A DNA stretch of 14,774 bases from RUG12395 sp034178705 (GCA_034178705.1 JAXFQY010000085.1:1-14774), one strand, 5' to 3'; positions 7,181-14,588 are shown, counted from the first letter of the stretch. Made by a program: numbers and translations. The notes: generated by a model from the letters alone, not told the origin.

Positions 7181-7355
7181 AATTTGCTTTCTCATAACGC
7201 CCCACTTCTTTTCCAAGCCAGAGTTGCGGTTGTTTTTCCAACAGTCATGCATCCTTGTAAAAACAATATCATATTATCCCTCCCTTCATTCGAATAAAAA
7301 ATTAACTACTCGACAAATCCCGCTTTGTTTCTCACATAACAGGAGAAAAGACAAG

Positions 7356-7389
7356 AACAGCCACAGTAGAGCAAGCTACTATGGCTGTT
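7356..7389. terminator. Hairpin between convergent phoR and aroQ, likely bidirectional terminator
   Basis: AACAGCCA (7356-7363) pairs with TGGCTGTT (7382-7389), and AGTAG (7365-7369) with CTACT (7376-7380); one C-A mismatch separates the two stems and the loop is 6 bases. On the minus strand the stem is followed by CTTGTCTTTTCTCC, which is T-rich; on the plus strand only by TACTGTCTTAT. It is the main structured element in the 289-base gap 7181-7469, where I see no gene and no promoter. Confidence 0.6.
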
Positions 7390-7469
7390 TACTGTCTTAT
7401 GAACAGCACCTTCCGACCGCAGTTTCTCTTTTCTGAAGAGGTTTGGATCCGCTTTTGCCGGATTTCCTT

Positions 7470-7913
7470 TTACGAGCGCCGGGAGGAGAGGTGAGTTTTC
7501 AGCATCCGGATTGCATCCGCGTAGCCGGAAAGTCCTCTGCCCTTGATTGTTCCGATGCACGCCGCGCTGGTATAGGAGTGGCGGCGGAACTCTTCACGCC
7601 GATCCACGTCGGAAATGTGCACCTCGACGGCCGGCAGAGAAACCGCCTTCAAAGCATCCGGGATGGCAACGCTTGTATGTGTATAGGCGGCGGGGTTGAT
7701 AACAATGCCGTCGCAGACCCCGTATGCCGCCTGAATACGGTCGACGATAGCGCCTTCATGGTTGGACTGGAAGCAGGTAACCTCGATGCCTTCCTCTGCG
7801 CAGGTTTGTTCGACCAACGCGACAAGGTCGTCATAGGTTTCCTTTCCGTAGATATCCGGTTCCCGCAGACCGAGGAGATTCAGGTTCGGACCATTGATAA
7901 CAAGCAGCTTCAT
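7470..7913 (-). CDS. aroQ: 3-dehydroquinate dehydratase, type II
   Basis: Catalyses step 3 of the shikimate pathway, 3-dehydroquinate to 3-dehydroshikimate, as a soluble dodecamer in this family. The 147-residue length is typical. Seen motifs: KLLVINGPNLNLLGLREPDIYG with the catalytic Tyr22, NHEGAIVDRI, INPAAYTHTS with the general acid His79, and EVHISD with His99. The start ATG has AAGGAG 8 bases upstream. It lies 20 bases after pheA and is the last gene of the leftward operon. The C-terminal tail (HLSSRRS) is not conserved. This is unrelated in fold to type I AroD, and the name aroQ is also used for a chorismate mutase class, so the symbol needs care. Confidence 0.95.
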   Translation of the reverse strand: MKLLVINGPNLNLLGLREPDIYGKETYDDLVALVEQTCAEEGIEVTCFQSNHEGAIVDRIQAAYGVCDGIVINPAAYTHTSVAIPDALKAVSLPAVEVHISDVDRREEFRRHSYTSAACIGTIKGRGLSGYADAIRMLKTHLSSRRS

Positions 7914-7933
7914 GCCTTTCTCTCCTTTTTCTG

Positions 7934-9076
7934 TCAGACAATTTCGGAATAGCTTCCGAGATAGGAGAACTCTTCGCAGACACCCGGAAGCTCTCCCATC
8001 AGTTCCAGAAATTGCTGAGAATAAACCGGTGTTTCCAGATCAAAGTAGAACATGAATTCAAAGTTGCGTTCCGGCATCGGACGGCTTTCCAGTTTGTTCA
8101 GGTTCAGGCCGAGAGCATAAAACCGCGAAAGCAGCTTGTAAAGGGAACCCGGTTCATGCGGCAGCACCGCCATCAGACTTGTGCGGTCCGCACCGGGGTA
8201 GATCTCGGTATCCTTGGAAATGCAGATGAAGCGGGTGAAGTTACTGCCGCGGTCCTGTACGGACGCCTCCAGACATTCCAGCCCGTATAGCTTGATGCAG
8301 GCACGGGAGGCGAGCGCAGCGATATCTTTCCGGTCGGATTCAGCAACCATTTTTGCGGCCGCTGCGGTGTTCTCACAGGCGATCACACGCACGCCGGACA
8401 AATGGCGAAGGTATTCCTCGCATTGGCTGATTGCCTGCTCGTGGGAGTAGATTTCCCGGATGTCCGAGAGCTTGGTTCCGGGCTTGGCAAGCAAATTGTG
8501 GTCCACCTTCAGACGGATGCTGCGCACGATCCGGAAGCTGTGCTGCGTCATCAGATCGTAGACTGCGTTGACCGACCCCGCCGTGCTGTTTTCCAAAGGA
8601 ATGACGCCGTAGCGGCACATTCCTTTTTCAATTGCGGAGAAAACCGCATCAAAGCTGGAAAAATACATAATATCGGCAAGTCTGAAAAGCTTATCGCAGG
8701 CGAGCTGGGAGTTGGCACCCGGAACCCCCTGGCAGGCAACCGTTGCCTGCGTCGGGAAAACCTTAGGCGTGGTTTCGATGGCGCGGCGGATTTCTTCGGT
8801 CAGAGGGGTTGGTCGGGCGAGCAGGCGGCTTTGATAGCTCCGGCTCAGGTCAAAGAGCAGGGAATAAAGGGAGACGGTATATTCCCGAAGTGCCTCCGGG
8901 GCTTTTGCGGAAACGGCAAGAAGCTTTTCGCGTTCGCGGGAGGCGTCAAGAACCGGAAGTCCCTTTTCTCTCTTGTATTCCGCAATATTCGATGCGGTTT
9001 CCATCCGTTCGGAGAAAAGCCGGACAATGCTGTCGTCAATATCGTCGATTTTCTTTCTGTAATCGCTGAGATCCAT
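7934..9076 (-). CDS. pheA: Bifunctional chorismate mutase / prephenate dehydratase (P-protein)
   Basis: Converts chorismate to prephenate and then to phenylpyruvate, the committed route to phenylalanine. The 380-residue protein contains an AroQ-class chorismate mutase domain (about 1-86; candidate active-site residues R7, R24, K35, D44, R47, E48), a prephenate dehydratase domain (about 110-290; VACQGVPGANSQLA, VIPLENSTAGSV, and the catalytic SNFTRF at 278-283), and a C-terminal ACT domain (about 298-375) with EPGSLYKLL and ESRP (330-333), the phenylalanine-binding motifs. Feedback inhibition by Phe is therefore expected. I start at ATG 9076 with AAAGGAAAG 8 bases upstream; an open frame continues 57 codons further 5' but runs into aroC and is not protein-like. 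One base separates it from the aroC stop. Confidence 0.95.
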   Translation of the reverse strand: MDLSDYRKKIDDIDDSIVRLFSERMETASNIAEYKREKGLPVLDASREREKLLAVSAKAPEALREYTVSLYSLLFDLSRSYQSRLLARPTPLTEEIRRAIETTPKVFPTQATVACQGVPGANSQLACDKLFRLADIMYFSSFDAVFSAIEKGMCRYGVIPLENSTAGSVNAVYDLMTQHSFRIVRSIRLKVDHNLLAKPGTKLSDIREIYSHEQAISQCEEYLRHLSGVRVIACENTAAAAKMVAESDRKDIAALASRACIKLYGLECLEASVQDRGSNFTRFICISKDTEIYPGADRTSLMAVLPHEPGSLYKLLSRFYALGLNLNKLESRPMPERNFEFMFYFDLETPVYSQQFLELMGELPGVCEEFSYLGSYSEIV

Positions 9077-9077
9077 T

Positions 9078-10148
9078 TTAGTTTCTTTCCTTTCTTCGCC
9101 CGAGCAGGGCGTCATATACCGCAATCGCAGCGGCAGATTCCACGCAGGGAACGGCACGGGGAACGATGCAGGGGTCATGCCGCCCGCGGGCGGAGAGAGT
9201 GGTTTCGGTTCGGTCGGTAAGGTCAACGCTTTGCTGTTCTTTGGCAATCGTCGGAGTCGGTTTTACGGCGACGCGGAAGGTAAGCGGCATGCCGTCCGTA
9301 ATTCCGCCGAGAATTCCGCCGCAGCGGTTGGTTTTTGTCCGGACATCTTCACCGCACAGAGTGAAGGCATCGTTGTTTTCGCTGCCTCGGAGCCGGGCGG
9401 CTTCAAAGCCGTTCCCGAACTCGATTCCCTTGATTGCGGGAATCCCGAAAACAATCGCTGCAAGCCGGTTTTCCATGCCGCCAAAAATCGGATCGCCGAG
9501 CCCGGCGGGAAGACCGAGAACAGCGCACTCAATCACGCCGCCGACCGAATCTCCGTCGGCATGGGCAGCAGCAATTGCCGCGCGCATCTCGGCGCCGCGT
9601 GCGTCCGAGACAACGGGAAATTCCTTATCTGCCGTGGAGACGGTCAGTTCTCCTTCGTCATGTATACCTGCTATTTCGGCAATACGGGAAATCACGGTGA
9701 TTCCTTCCTTTAGAAGCAGCTGAAGGCAGATACCGCCGGCGATACAGAGCGGAGCCGTCAATCTGCCCGAAAAATGTCCGCCGCCTGTCGGATCCTGTGC
9801 GCCGCCGTATTTGACGGAAGCGGTATAATCCGCGTGACCGGGTCGGGGAATGCGGGAGAACTGTGAGTAGTCGCCGGGGCGGGCATCACCGTTGCGGATC
9901 ACGGCTGTGAGAGGGGCGCCGCAAAGGGCACCGTTCGCGATTCCGGAGACAAACTCCGGTGTGTCTGCTTCCCGGCGTGCGGTCGACCAGCTGTTTCTGC
10001 CGGGGGCGCGTCGCTCAAGAAAGCGTTGAAGGGCTTCGGGGTCGAAGCGTTCTCCTGCAGGAATGCCCTCAAGGGTCATTCCGATCATCGGAGAATGGGA
10101 TTGACCGAAAACTGTCAATCGGAGGTTTTCTCCGTAGCTGCTGCTCAT
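9078..10148 (-). CDS. aroC: Chorismate synthase
   Basis: Converts EPSP to chorismate, the last common step of the pathway, using reduced FMN. The protein is 356 aa. Near the N-terminus is the family signature as FGQSHSPMIG (His18), a form of the more usual GESHG motif. Further on are RPGHADYTASVKYGG, a Gly-rich GGGHFSGRLTA, the GGILGGITDG stretch and GRHDPCIVPRAVPCVE near the end. I start at ATG 10148, with GGAGG 6 bases upstream and a 4-base overlap with the aroA stop; the extra 55 codons upstream in frame are Arg-rich shadow of aroA. The short GGGHFSGR version resembles clostridial chorismate synthases. Confidence 0.94.
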   Translation of the reverse strand: MSSSYGENLRLTVFGQSHSPMIGMTLEGIPAGERFDPEALQRFLERRAPGRNSWSTARREADTPEFVSGIANGALCGAPLTAVIRNGDARPGDYSQFSRIPRPGHADYTASVKYGGAQDPTGGGHFSGRLTAPLCIAGGICLQLLLKEGITVISRIAEIAGIHDEGELTVSTADKEFPVVSDARGAEMRAAIAAAHADGDSVGGVIECAVLGLPAGLGDPIFGGMENRLAAIVFGIPAIKGIEFGNGFEAARLRGSENNDAFTLCGEDVRTKTNRCGGILGGITDGMPLTFRVAVKPTPTIAKEQQSVDLTDRTETTLSARGRHDPCIVPRAVPCVESAAAIAVYDALLGRRKERN

Positions 10149-11401
10149 TGCTTTCCTCCTGTTAAGTGATCGAAATCCTCCCAAAAACGCGGGTAGGACT
10201 TGCTGACGGATTCGCTTCCGGTGAGAAGAACGTCGCCTGTCGCCGCGCAGGCGGCGACGGCAGCGGACATGGCAAGTCGGTGGTCGCCGCGTGCATCCAC
10301 AGTTCCTCCGCAAAGCGCGGGGACACCCCGTATGGTCAAGGTGTCTTCGCTTTCCGCGGCGCTTCCTCCGAGTGCGTTAATCAGCGCGGCGGTTCCGGAA
10401 AGGCGGTCGGACTCCTTCAGGCGGAGCCTTCCCGCATTGACAATATGGGTCTCTCCCTCCGCCGTGGCGGCAAGTACCCCGAGAACCGGAATGAGGTCGG
10501 GAATCGCGGAGGCGTCGATTGTCTGTCCTTTCAACTTTCCTTTGCTGACCGTAACGGTATCCTCAGTACGGCTGATTTTTGCTCCGAAGCCGGAAAGAAC
10601 AGGCAGAATGGCGGCGTCTCCCTGTTTCGTGTCGGACGGAAGTCCCTGTACGGAAACGCCCTCCTCCGATAGTGCTCCGATGCATAGAAAAAAGGCAGCA
10701 CCGGAAAAGTCCCCTTCGACTGTAACGCGAGGCGGGAGCCGAAAGCGCTGTTCCCCGGGTATCCGATAACAGGCACCTGCTTTTTCGTAAATTACTCCGC
10801 AGCAACGGAGAACCGCTTCGGTCATGGAAATATAGCCTTCGGACTCAATCTGCCCAGTCACGGTCAGCGTGCTTTCTCCGGGAAGAAGCGGCAGTGCGGT
10901 CAGCAGTCCGGAAATGAATTGAGAGGATACATTTCCGGGGAGCGTAAAGCTGCCCGGAGACAATCTGCCGCTGCAGATAAGGTCGTTTCCGTCCTCAGAG
11001 AATGACATACCGTGAAGGATCAGTTCGGAGCGGAGCGGTTCAAGCGGACGGAGTGGGAGTCTGCCGCGGCGGAGAAAACGCGCCTGTGCGCCAAGTGCTC
11101 CCGCAATGGGGAGGAGAAAGCGAAGCGTCGTTCCCGATTCACCGCACGGAAGAACCGGTTTCTCTGGAACGGAGGCAATCGGTCGTACACGCAGAATCCC
11201 CTCGTCGGTGCTGTCGATCCCGGCACCGAGCGACTGCAGGCATCCGACAGTCGCAACAATATCCTCGGACAGATTGCCGCAGAGAATCTCACTTTCTTCC
11301 GTTCCCAGCGCAGCGGCAATCAGCCATCGGTGCGCTGCGGATTTGGAAGCAGGTACGGCAATCCGCCCGGAACGTGAACCCGGCACAATGCGGCGCATCA
11401 T
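10145..11401 (-). CDS. aroA: 5-enolpyruvylshikimate-3-phosphate synthase (EPSPS)
   Basis: Transfers enolpyruvate from PEP to shikimate-3-phosphate. The 418-residue protein has the substrate-binding ASKSAAHRW (Lys20, Ser21, Arg25), the PEP-site loop CGESGTTLRFLLP, the central GNVSSQFISGLLTALPLL, the RLRLKESDRL motif and the final GDHRLAMSAAVAA and SVSKSYPRFW. Length matches the usual size of about 430. Two adjacent ATGs (11401 and 11398) follow GGGAGGGG; I take the first because it sits at a better distance and overlaps the aroB stop in the ATGA manner used throughout this operon. The 56 codons in frame upstream are a shadow of aroB. The PEP loop sets glyphosate sensitivity in this family, but I cannot assign the class from this view. 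Confidence 0.95.
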   Translation of the reverse strand: MMRRIVPGSRSGRIAVPASKSAAHRWLIAAALGTEESEILCGNLSEDIVATVGCLQSLGAGIDSTDEGILRVRPIASVPEKPVLPCGESGTTLRFLLPIAGALGAQARFLRRGRLPLRPLEPLRSELILHGMSFSEDGNDLICSGRLSPGSFTLPGNVSSQFISGLLTALPLLPGESTLTVTGQIESEGYISMTEAVLRCCGVIYEKAGACYRIPGEQRFRLPPRVTVEGDFSGAAFFLCIGALSEEGVSVQGLPSDTKQGDAAILPVLSGFGAKISRTEDTVTVSKGKLKGQTIDASAIPDLIPVLGVLAATAEGETHIVNAGRLRLKESDRLSGTAALINALGGSAAESEDTLTIRGVPALCGGTVDARGDHRLAMSAAVAACAATGDVLLTGSESVSKSYPRFWEDFDHLTGGKQ

Positions 11402-12456
11402 TCTGCCCCTCCCGCGTGCAGCCAGTCCAGAAGCTCTTCGGTCGGAAGCGGCAGGATGCGGCAGCGTCCGATAGCTTCCGGCACAATCAGGTCTATCGTG
11501 CCGCCAACCCGTTTTTTGTCTGAAAGAGCTGCGCGGTACAGTGCGTCTGCAGAAAAGTCCGTGTTGCACGGAAGCCCGCAGCTTTGCAGAAGTCCGGTGA
11601 GGGCATGCGGCACATCGGGGGTGCAGAAGCCCTTGGCTACGGCGGCACGTGCGATCATTGTCATCCCCACCGCCACAGCGGCGCCGTGAGGAACGGTATA
11701 GCCGCTGCAGGCTTCAATCGCGTGTCCGAACGTATGCCCGAGATTCAGCATTTGACGGGAACCGCGGTCGAATTCATCCGCTTCCACAAGATCCCGCTTC
11801 ATCCCGACGCATACGGAAATCACGTGCTCATATTGCTCACGGACGGGTATCTTTTCCAACTCGGAAAAGAAGCAGGCATTTCCGAGCAGGGCATATTTGA
11901 TAACCTCCGCACAGCCGCAGGCGTATTCCTCCTCCGGCAGGGTCCTAAGGGTTTTGGGGTCACAGAGTACCCGGGAGGGCTGACAGAAGCAGCCTGCAAG
12001 ATTTTTTCCCGCTTCAAGATCGATGGCGGTTTTTCCTCCGACCGAGGAATCGACCATGGCAAGCAGCGTAGTGGGAATCTGAAGACAACGGATTCCGCGC
12101 AGATAGGTTGCAGCGGCAAACCCGGCGAGATCCCCGACGACCCCGCCCCCGAGGGCAATCACAAGATCCCCTCGGGTCAGACGGTTTTCTGCGAGAAAAT
12201 TCAGAAGCTCCCCATAGGTTGCAAGGCTTTTGTGCTTTTCTCCATGAGGAAAAACAAAACGGGAAACAGAAAAACCTGCATGTGCAAGGGAGGCACACAC
12301 CCTTTCCCCGTAAAGGGGAAAAACATGATCATCCGATACGACAGCGGCACTTGCGGCGCCGCCGAGTCGGTCGGCGTATTCCCCGACCCGGTCGAGCAGA
12401 CCTTCGTCTACTGTTACACAGTATTTTTTTGAAGCCGATACGGATATTTCGGTCAA
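11398..12456 (-). CDS. aroB: 3-dehydroquinate synthase
   Basis: Cyclises DAHP to 3-dehydroquinate with NAD and a divalent metal, step 2 of the pathway. The 352-residue protein has FPHGEKHKS, the NAD-binding GGGVVGDLAGFAAATYLRG, QIPTTLLAMVDSSVGGKTAI, and the metal ligands expected in CAEVIKY (Glu), LNLGHTFGHAIE (His) and VPHGAAVAVGM (His). All look intact and length is standard. The start overlaps the tyrA stop by 4 bases (ATGA), and the 3' end overlaps aroA. Its context between tyrA and aroA in the leftward operon is consistent. Confidence 0.96.
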   Translation of the reverse strand: MTEISVSASKKYCVTVDEGLLDRVGEYADRLGGAASAAVVSDDHVFPLYGERVCASLAHAGFSVSRFVFPHGEKHKSLATYGELLNFLAENRLTRGDLVIALGGGVVGDLAGFAAATYLRGIRCLQIPTTLLAMVDSSVGGKTAIDLEAGKNLAGCFCQPSRVLCDPKTLRTLPEEEYACGCAEVIKYALLGNACFFSELEKIPVREQYEHVISVCVGMKRDLVEADEFDRGSRQMLNLGHTFGHAIEACSGYTVPHGAAVAVGMTMIARAAVAKGFCTPDVPHALTGLLQSCGLPCNTDFSADALYRAALSDKKRVGGTIDLIVPEAIGRCRILPLPTEELLDWLHAGGAE

Positions 12457-13286
12457 TGTCCGTCCACCTCCTCTTTGCGCTTTTTGCCGTCTTCCAGCAG
12501 CCGGATGAGACGTGCTTCATCTTTTTCTGCCAGTGCATCACGGTATTCGCGCAGATTGCCGAGCAGAGTGTCAAGCTCGCAAAGCAGATTGTCTCTATCC
12601 TCAAGGAAAAGCTCTGCCCACATCGGAGCACTCAGCCATGCCACGCGGGTCATATCACGATAGCTTCCGGCGGAAACGCCGTCCTTCTTTTTTGCTGTCG
12701 GACTTTTGATATAGGCGTTTGAGACAAGATGCGCAAGCTGTGAGGTAAAGGCAATGGTTTCGTCGTGCCGCTGTGCCGTGGTTACGGCAATTCTGCCAAA
12801 GCCGGCAGGAGCAAGCAGCTCTTTTGTCTTTTCCAGGAGATCAATCCGGTTGAAATCCGGCGGAACGATGACCATGGGGGCGCCGGCGAAGAGCTTTGCG
12901 TCGGCATATTTGAAGCCGGAGTTGTGAGTGCCTGCCATAGGATGCCCACCGAGAAAGGTAAAGCCGTACCGTTCGGCAAGAGGGAAACAGGCATCGCAGA
13001 CGGACCGTTTGACGCCGCACGCATCCAGAACTATGGGGTGTTTGCCGATGTGCGAAGCTTCTTTTTCAACCCAATCCACAGCGGCGCGCGGGTAAACGCA
13101 AAGGAGGATAAGGTCACATTCCGGCAGCTCGGCTTGGGTAAGCTTGCCGTCTGCGACGCCGCTCAGAATGGCGAAGTCCGGAACGCTGGGGTCGATATCT
13201 TCAACAAGGACACGGTGCCCGGCTGCTTTGTAGGCTTTGGCAAAGGAACCGCCGATCAGCCCGATTCCGACAACCCCGACGGTCAT
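12453..13286 (-). CDS. tyrA: Prephenate dehydrogenase
   Basis: Oxidatively decarboxylates prephenate to 4-hydroxyphenylpyruvate, the branch to tyrosine. The 277-residue protein starts with a Rossmann nucleotide fold (VGVVGIGLIGGSFAKAYKAAG, GxGxxGG at 7-13) with an acidic residue after the second strand (VEDID) that suggests NAD over NADP. Downstream are the catalytic region GGHPMAGTHNSGF and the helix SQLAHLVSNAYIKSP. Unlike the E. coli T-protein there is no fused chorismate mutase, and unlike Bacillus TyrA there is no C-terminal ACT domain, so direct Tyr inhibition at an ACT site is not expected. It overlaps aroF and aroB by 4 bases each. Arogenate specificity cannot be excluded. Confidence 0.93.
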   Translation of the reverse strand: MTVGVVGIGLIGGSFAKAYKAAGHRVLVEDIDPSVPDFAILSGVADGKLTQAELPECDLILLCVYPRAAVDWVEKEASHIGKHPIVLDACGVKRSVCDACFPLAERYGFTFLGGHPMAGTHNSGFKYADAKLFAGAPMVIVPPDFNRIDLLEKTKELLAPAGFGRIAVTTAQRHDETIAFTSQLAHLVSNAYIKSPTAKKKDGVSAGSYRDMTRVAWLSAPMWAELFLEDRDNLLCELDTLLGNLREYRDALAEKDEARLIRLLEDGKKRKEEVDGH

Positions 13287-14287
13287 TTTGTGATGACCTC
13301 GCGGATCTCTCCGACCTTTGCCGCAAGCGCGGCGAAGTCATTCGGTGTGATCGACTGTGCCCCGTCACAGAGCGCGTGCATCGGATCGTTGTGTACCTCT
13401 ATAATAAGACCGTCTGCTCCGCATGCTGTTCCGGCAAGCGCCATCGGCGGGACCAGACGTGCAATTCCGGTCGCGTGGCTCGGATCGACGATGATCGGAA
13501 GGTGTGTCAACTCATGGAGCATCGGAACTGCGGAAAGGTCCAGCGTATTCCGCGTGTAGTCGCTGTATGTGCGGATGCCGCGTTCGCAAAGCATCACGCG
13601 CTCGTTGCCGCTCGCCATAATATACTCCGCGCTCATCAGCAGTTCCTTCAAGGTGTTGGCAAGACCTCTTTTCAGAAGAATCGGCTTATTCAGCTTGCCA
13701 AGCTCACGCAGAAGGTCAAAATTCTGCATGTTCCGCGCTCCGACCTGAAGAACATCCACATCCTCGAAAAGAGGAAGGTCGGTGACGCTCATGATTTCGG
13801 TAACAATCGGCAGCCCGGTTTCTTCACGGGCAATTTTCAGAAGCTCAATGCCCTGCGCTTTCAGTCCGGGAAAGTCATAGGGAGAAGTACGGGGCTTGAA
13901 AGCGCCTCCGCGAAGCATCTTGGCGCCCGCTGCTTTGACCGATTTTGCAACGGATACAATCTGCTCCTCGGATTCTACGGAGCAGGGACCGGCGATCATA
14001 CAGAAGTTTCCGCCACCCACCTTGACGTCTCCGATTTCAATTACCATGTCTTCCGGATGAAATTTACGGTTGCAGCATTTGAACGGCTCGGAAACGCGCT
14101 TGACAGAGTCGACAATGTCAAGACTCTCCACAAGCTCGGTGTCTACCTTTGTCGTGTCTCCGATCAGTCCCAGTACCGTCTGGAAGCGTCCTTCGGAAAC
14201 GTGAATGTCAAGCCCCAGGTTTTTGAGCCAGCCGACCAGCTGCTCGCGTCGTTCCTTGCTTGCTCCGGGTTTCAGTACAACAATCAT
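13283..14287 (-). CDS. aroF: 3-deoxy-7-phosphoheptulonate (DAHP) synthase, type I-beta
   Basis: Condenses PEP with erythrose-4-phosphate, the entry step of aromatic synthesis. The 334-residue protein has an N-terminal ferredoxin-like regulatory domain (about 1-70, beginning MIVVLKPGAS) followed by the TIM-barrel: AGPCSVES (metal ligand Cys102), MLRGGAFKPRTSPY, QVGARNMQNF, KRG, VDPSHATG (His271) and IIEVHNDP (Glu297, Asp301). The N-terminal extension is as in Thermotoga-type enzymes, in which it binds aromatic amino acids for feedback inhibition, so allosteric control by Tyr or Phe is likely. GGAGG lies 8 bases before the start. It is the first structural gene after the attenuator leader at 14320-14543 and overlaps tyrA by 4 bases. 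Confidence 0.95.
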   Translation of the reverse strand: MIVVLKPGASKERREQLVGWLKNLGLDIHVSEGRFQTVLGLIGDTTKVDTELVESLDIVDSVKRVSEPFKCCNRKFHPEDMVIEIGDVKVGGGNFCMIAGPCSVESEEQIVSVAKSVKAAGAKMLRGGAFKPRTSPYDFPGLKAQGIELLKIAREETGLPIVTEIMSVTDLPLFEDVDVLQVGARNMQNFDLLRELGKLNKPILLKRGLANTLKELLMSAEYIMASGNERVMLCERGIRTYSDYTRNTLDLSAVPMLHELTHLPIIVDPSHATGIARLVPPMALAGTACGADGLIIEVHNDPMHALCDGAQSITPNDFAALAAKVGEIREVITK

Positions 14288-14319
14288 TTTATAATCCTCC
14301 TGATAAGTTAAGTTACAGT

Positions 14320-14360
14320 GAAAAACAAAACCGCCGTACGGACTTGTGTCCGTACGGCGG
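14320..14360 (-). terminator. Attenuator terminator ahead of aroF
   Basis: Read leftward, CCGCCGTACGGAC (14360-14348) pairs perfectly over 13 bp with GTCCGTACGGCGG (14343-14331) around a 4-base loop, and is followed by TTTTGTTTTTC (14330-14320). This is a textbook intrinsic terminator placed between the operon promoter and aroF, 33 bases before the aroF start, so it must be bypassed for the operon to be expressed. Confidence 0.9.
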
Positions 14361-14419
14361 TTCCTTATAACACTGCTTTTCGGTTAAAGAATCAAGCACG
14401 GTGTTTTGCAGGAAATCCG
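14358..14419 (-). promoter_or_regulatory. Candidate antiterminator hairpin
   Basis: Read leftward, AACAC-CG-TGCTT (14405-14394) pairs with AAGCAGTGTT (14378-14369), 10 bp with a 2-base bulge. The stem can extend by TTCCT (14414-14410) with AGGAA (14365-14361) across an internal loop, and by CGG (14419-14417) with CCG (14360-14358), the first three bases of the terminator arm. Its 5' arm begins 4 bases after the leader-peptide stop codon, where a terminating ribosome would cover it. The overlap with the terminator is short, so the competition is plausible but not proven. Confidence 0.5.
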
Positions 14420-14422
14420 TTC

Positions 14423-14512
14423 TCAGGCAGCACAAATCACTTTTACTTTTTCGGGCGAAAAGTAAAAGTAATAATAAAATCGATTGGCGGCTGCGCTGCG
14501 AATGACCTGCAT
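14423..14512 (-). CDS. Aromatic leader peptide of the aro operon (29 aa)
   Basis: A small ORF in the aroF leader: ATG 14512-14510, TGA 14425-14423. It begins MQVIRSAAANR, then has seven aromatic residues in a row, FYYYFYF (codons 12-18, bases 14479-14459: four Tyr, three Phe), then SPEKVKVICAA. An in-frame TGA lies just upstream of the ATG, so the start is fixed. GGAGAGGAG lies upstream, with its last GAG 14 bases before the ATG, a somewhat long spacing. There is no Trp codon. By analogy with the pheA and trp leaders, ribosomes stalling at the aromatic run when charged tRNA-Tyr or tRNA-Phe is scarce would leave the following RNA free to form an antiterminator. The operon makes both amino acids, matching the codon mix. 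A function for the peptide itself is not expected. Confidence 0.85.
   Translation of the reverse strand: MQVIRSAAANRFYYYFYFSPEKVKVICAA
14439..14469 (-). promoter_or_regulatory. 12-bp hairpin formed by the Tyr/Phe codons of the leader
   Basis: Read leftward, ACTTTTACTTTT (14469-14458) pairs perfectly with AAAAGTAAAAGT (14450-14439) around CGCCCGA. One arm holds most of the last Tyr/Phe codons of the leader peptide, the other its Lys-Val-Lys-Val codons. It corresponds in position to the 1:2 pause hairpin of classical attenuators, but does not share bases with the antiterminator proposed at 14358-14419. Confidence 0.6.
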
Positions 14513-14549
14513 GACTCTGCTTCAAACTCCTCTCCGGATATTTGGTTTT

Positions 14550-14578
14550 AGTGTAACAGATGAAACGGAATTTGTCAA
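14550..14578 (-). promoter_or_regulatory. Sigma-A promoter of the aromatic operon
   Basis: Read leftward: TTGACA (14578-14573), a 17-base spacer, then TACACT (14555-14550). Perfect -35, optimal spacing and a 4/6 -10. Transcription should start near 14543, giving a leader of about 255 bases that contains the peptide, antiterminator and terminator. Confidence 0.85.
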
Positions 14579-14588
14579 GACAAATTCC
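14567..14588. promoter_or_regulatory. Perfect palindrome over the -35 box, candidate operator
   Basis: GGAATTTGTC (14567-14576) and GACAAATTCC (14579-14588) are exact inverted repeats separated by AA. The palindrome contains the whole -35 hexamer of the aro promoter (14573-14578), so a dimeric protein bound here should block that promoter. It does not fit the TyrR box (TGTAAA-N6-TTTACA). The cognate regulator is not in the window. Confidence 0.6.

Noticed and set aside
13376..14311. 311-codon plus-strand ORF opposite aroF
   Set aside because: It lies antisense to a clear DAHP synthase with intact catalytic motifs; its own product has no recognisable features.
14288..14543. T-box riboswitch in the aroF leader
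   Set aside because: Only GGAACCGC resembles part of the T-box core (GGUGGNACCGCG); the rest of the core is missing and I could not find a stem I with a specifier loop. The aromatic-run ORF explains the leader better.
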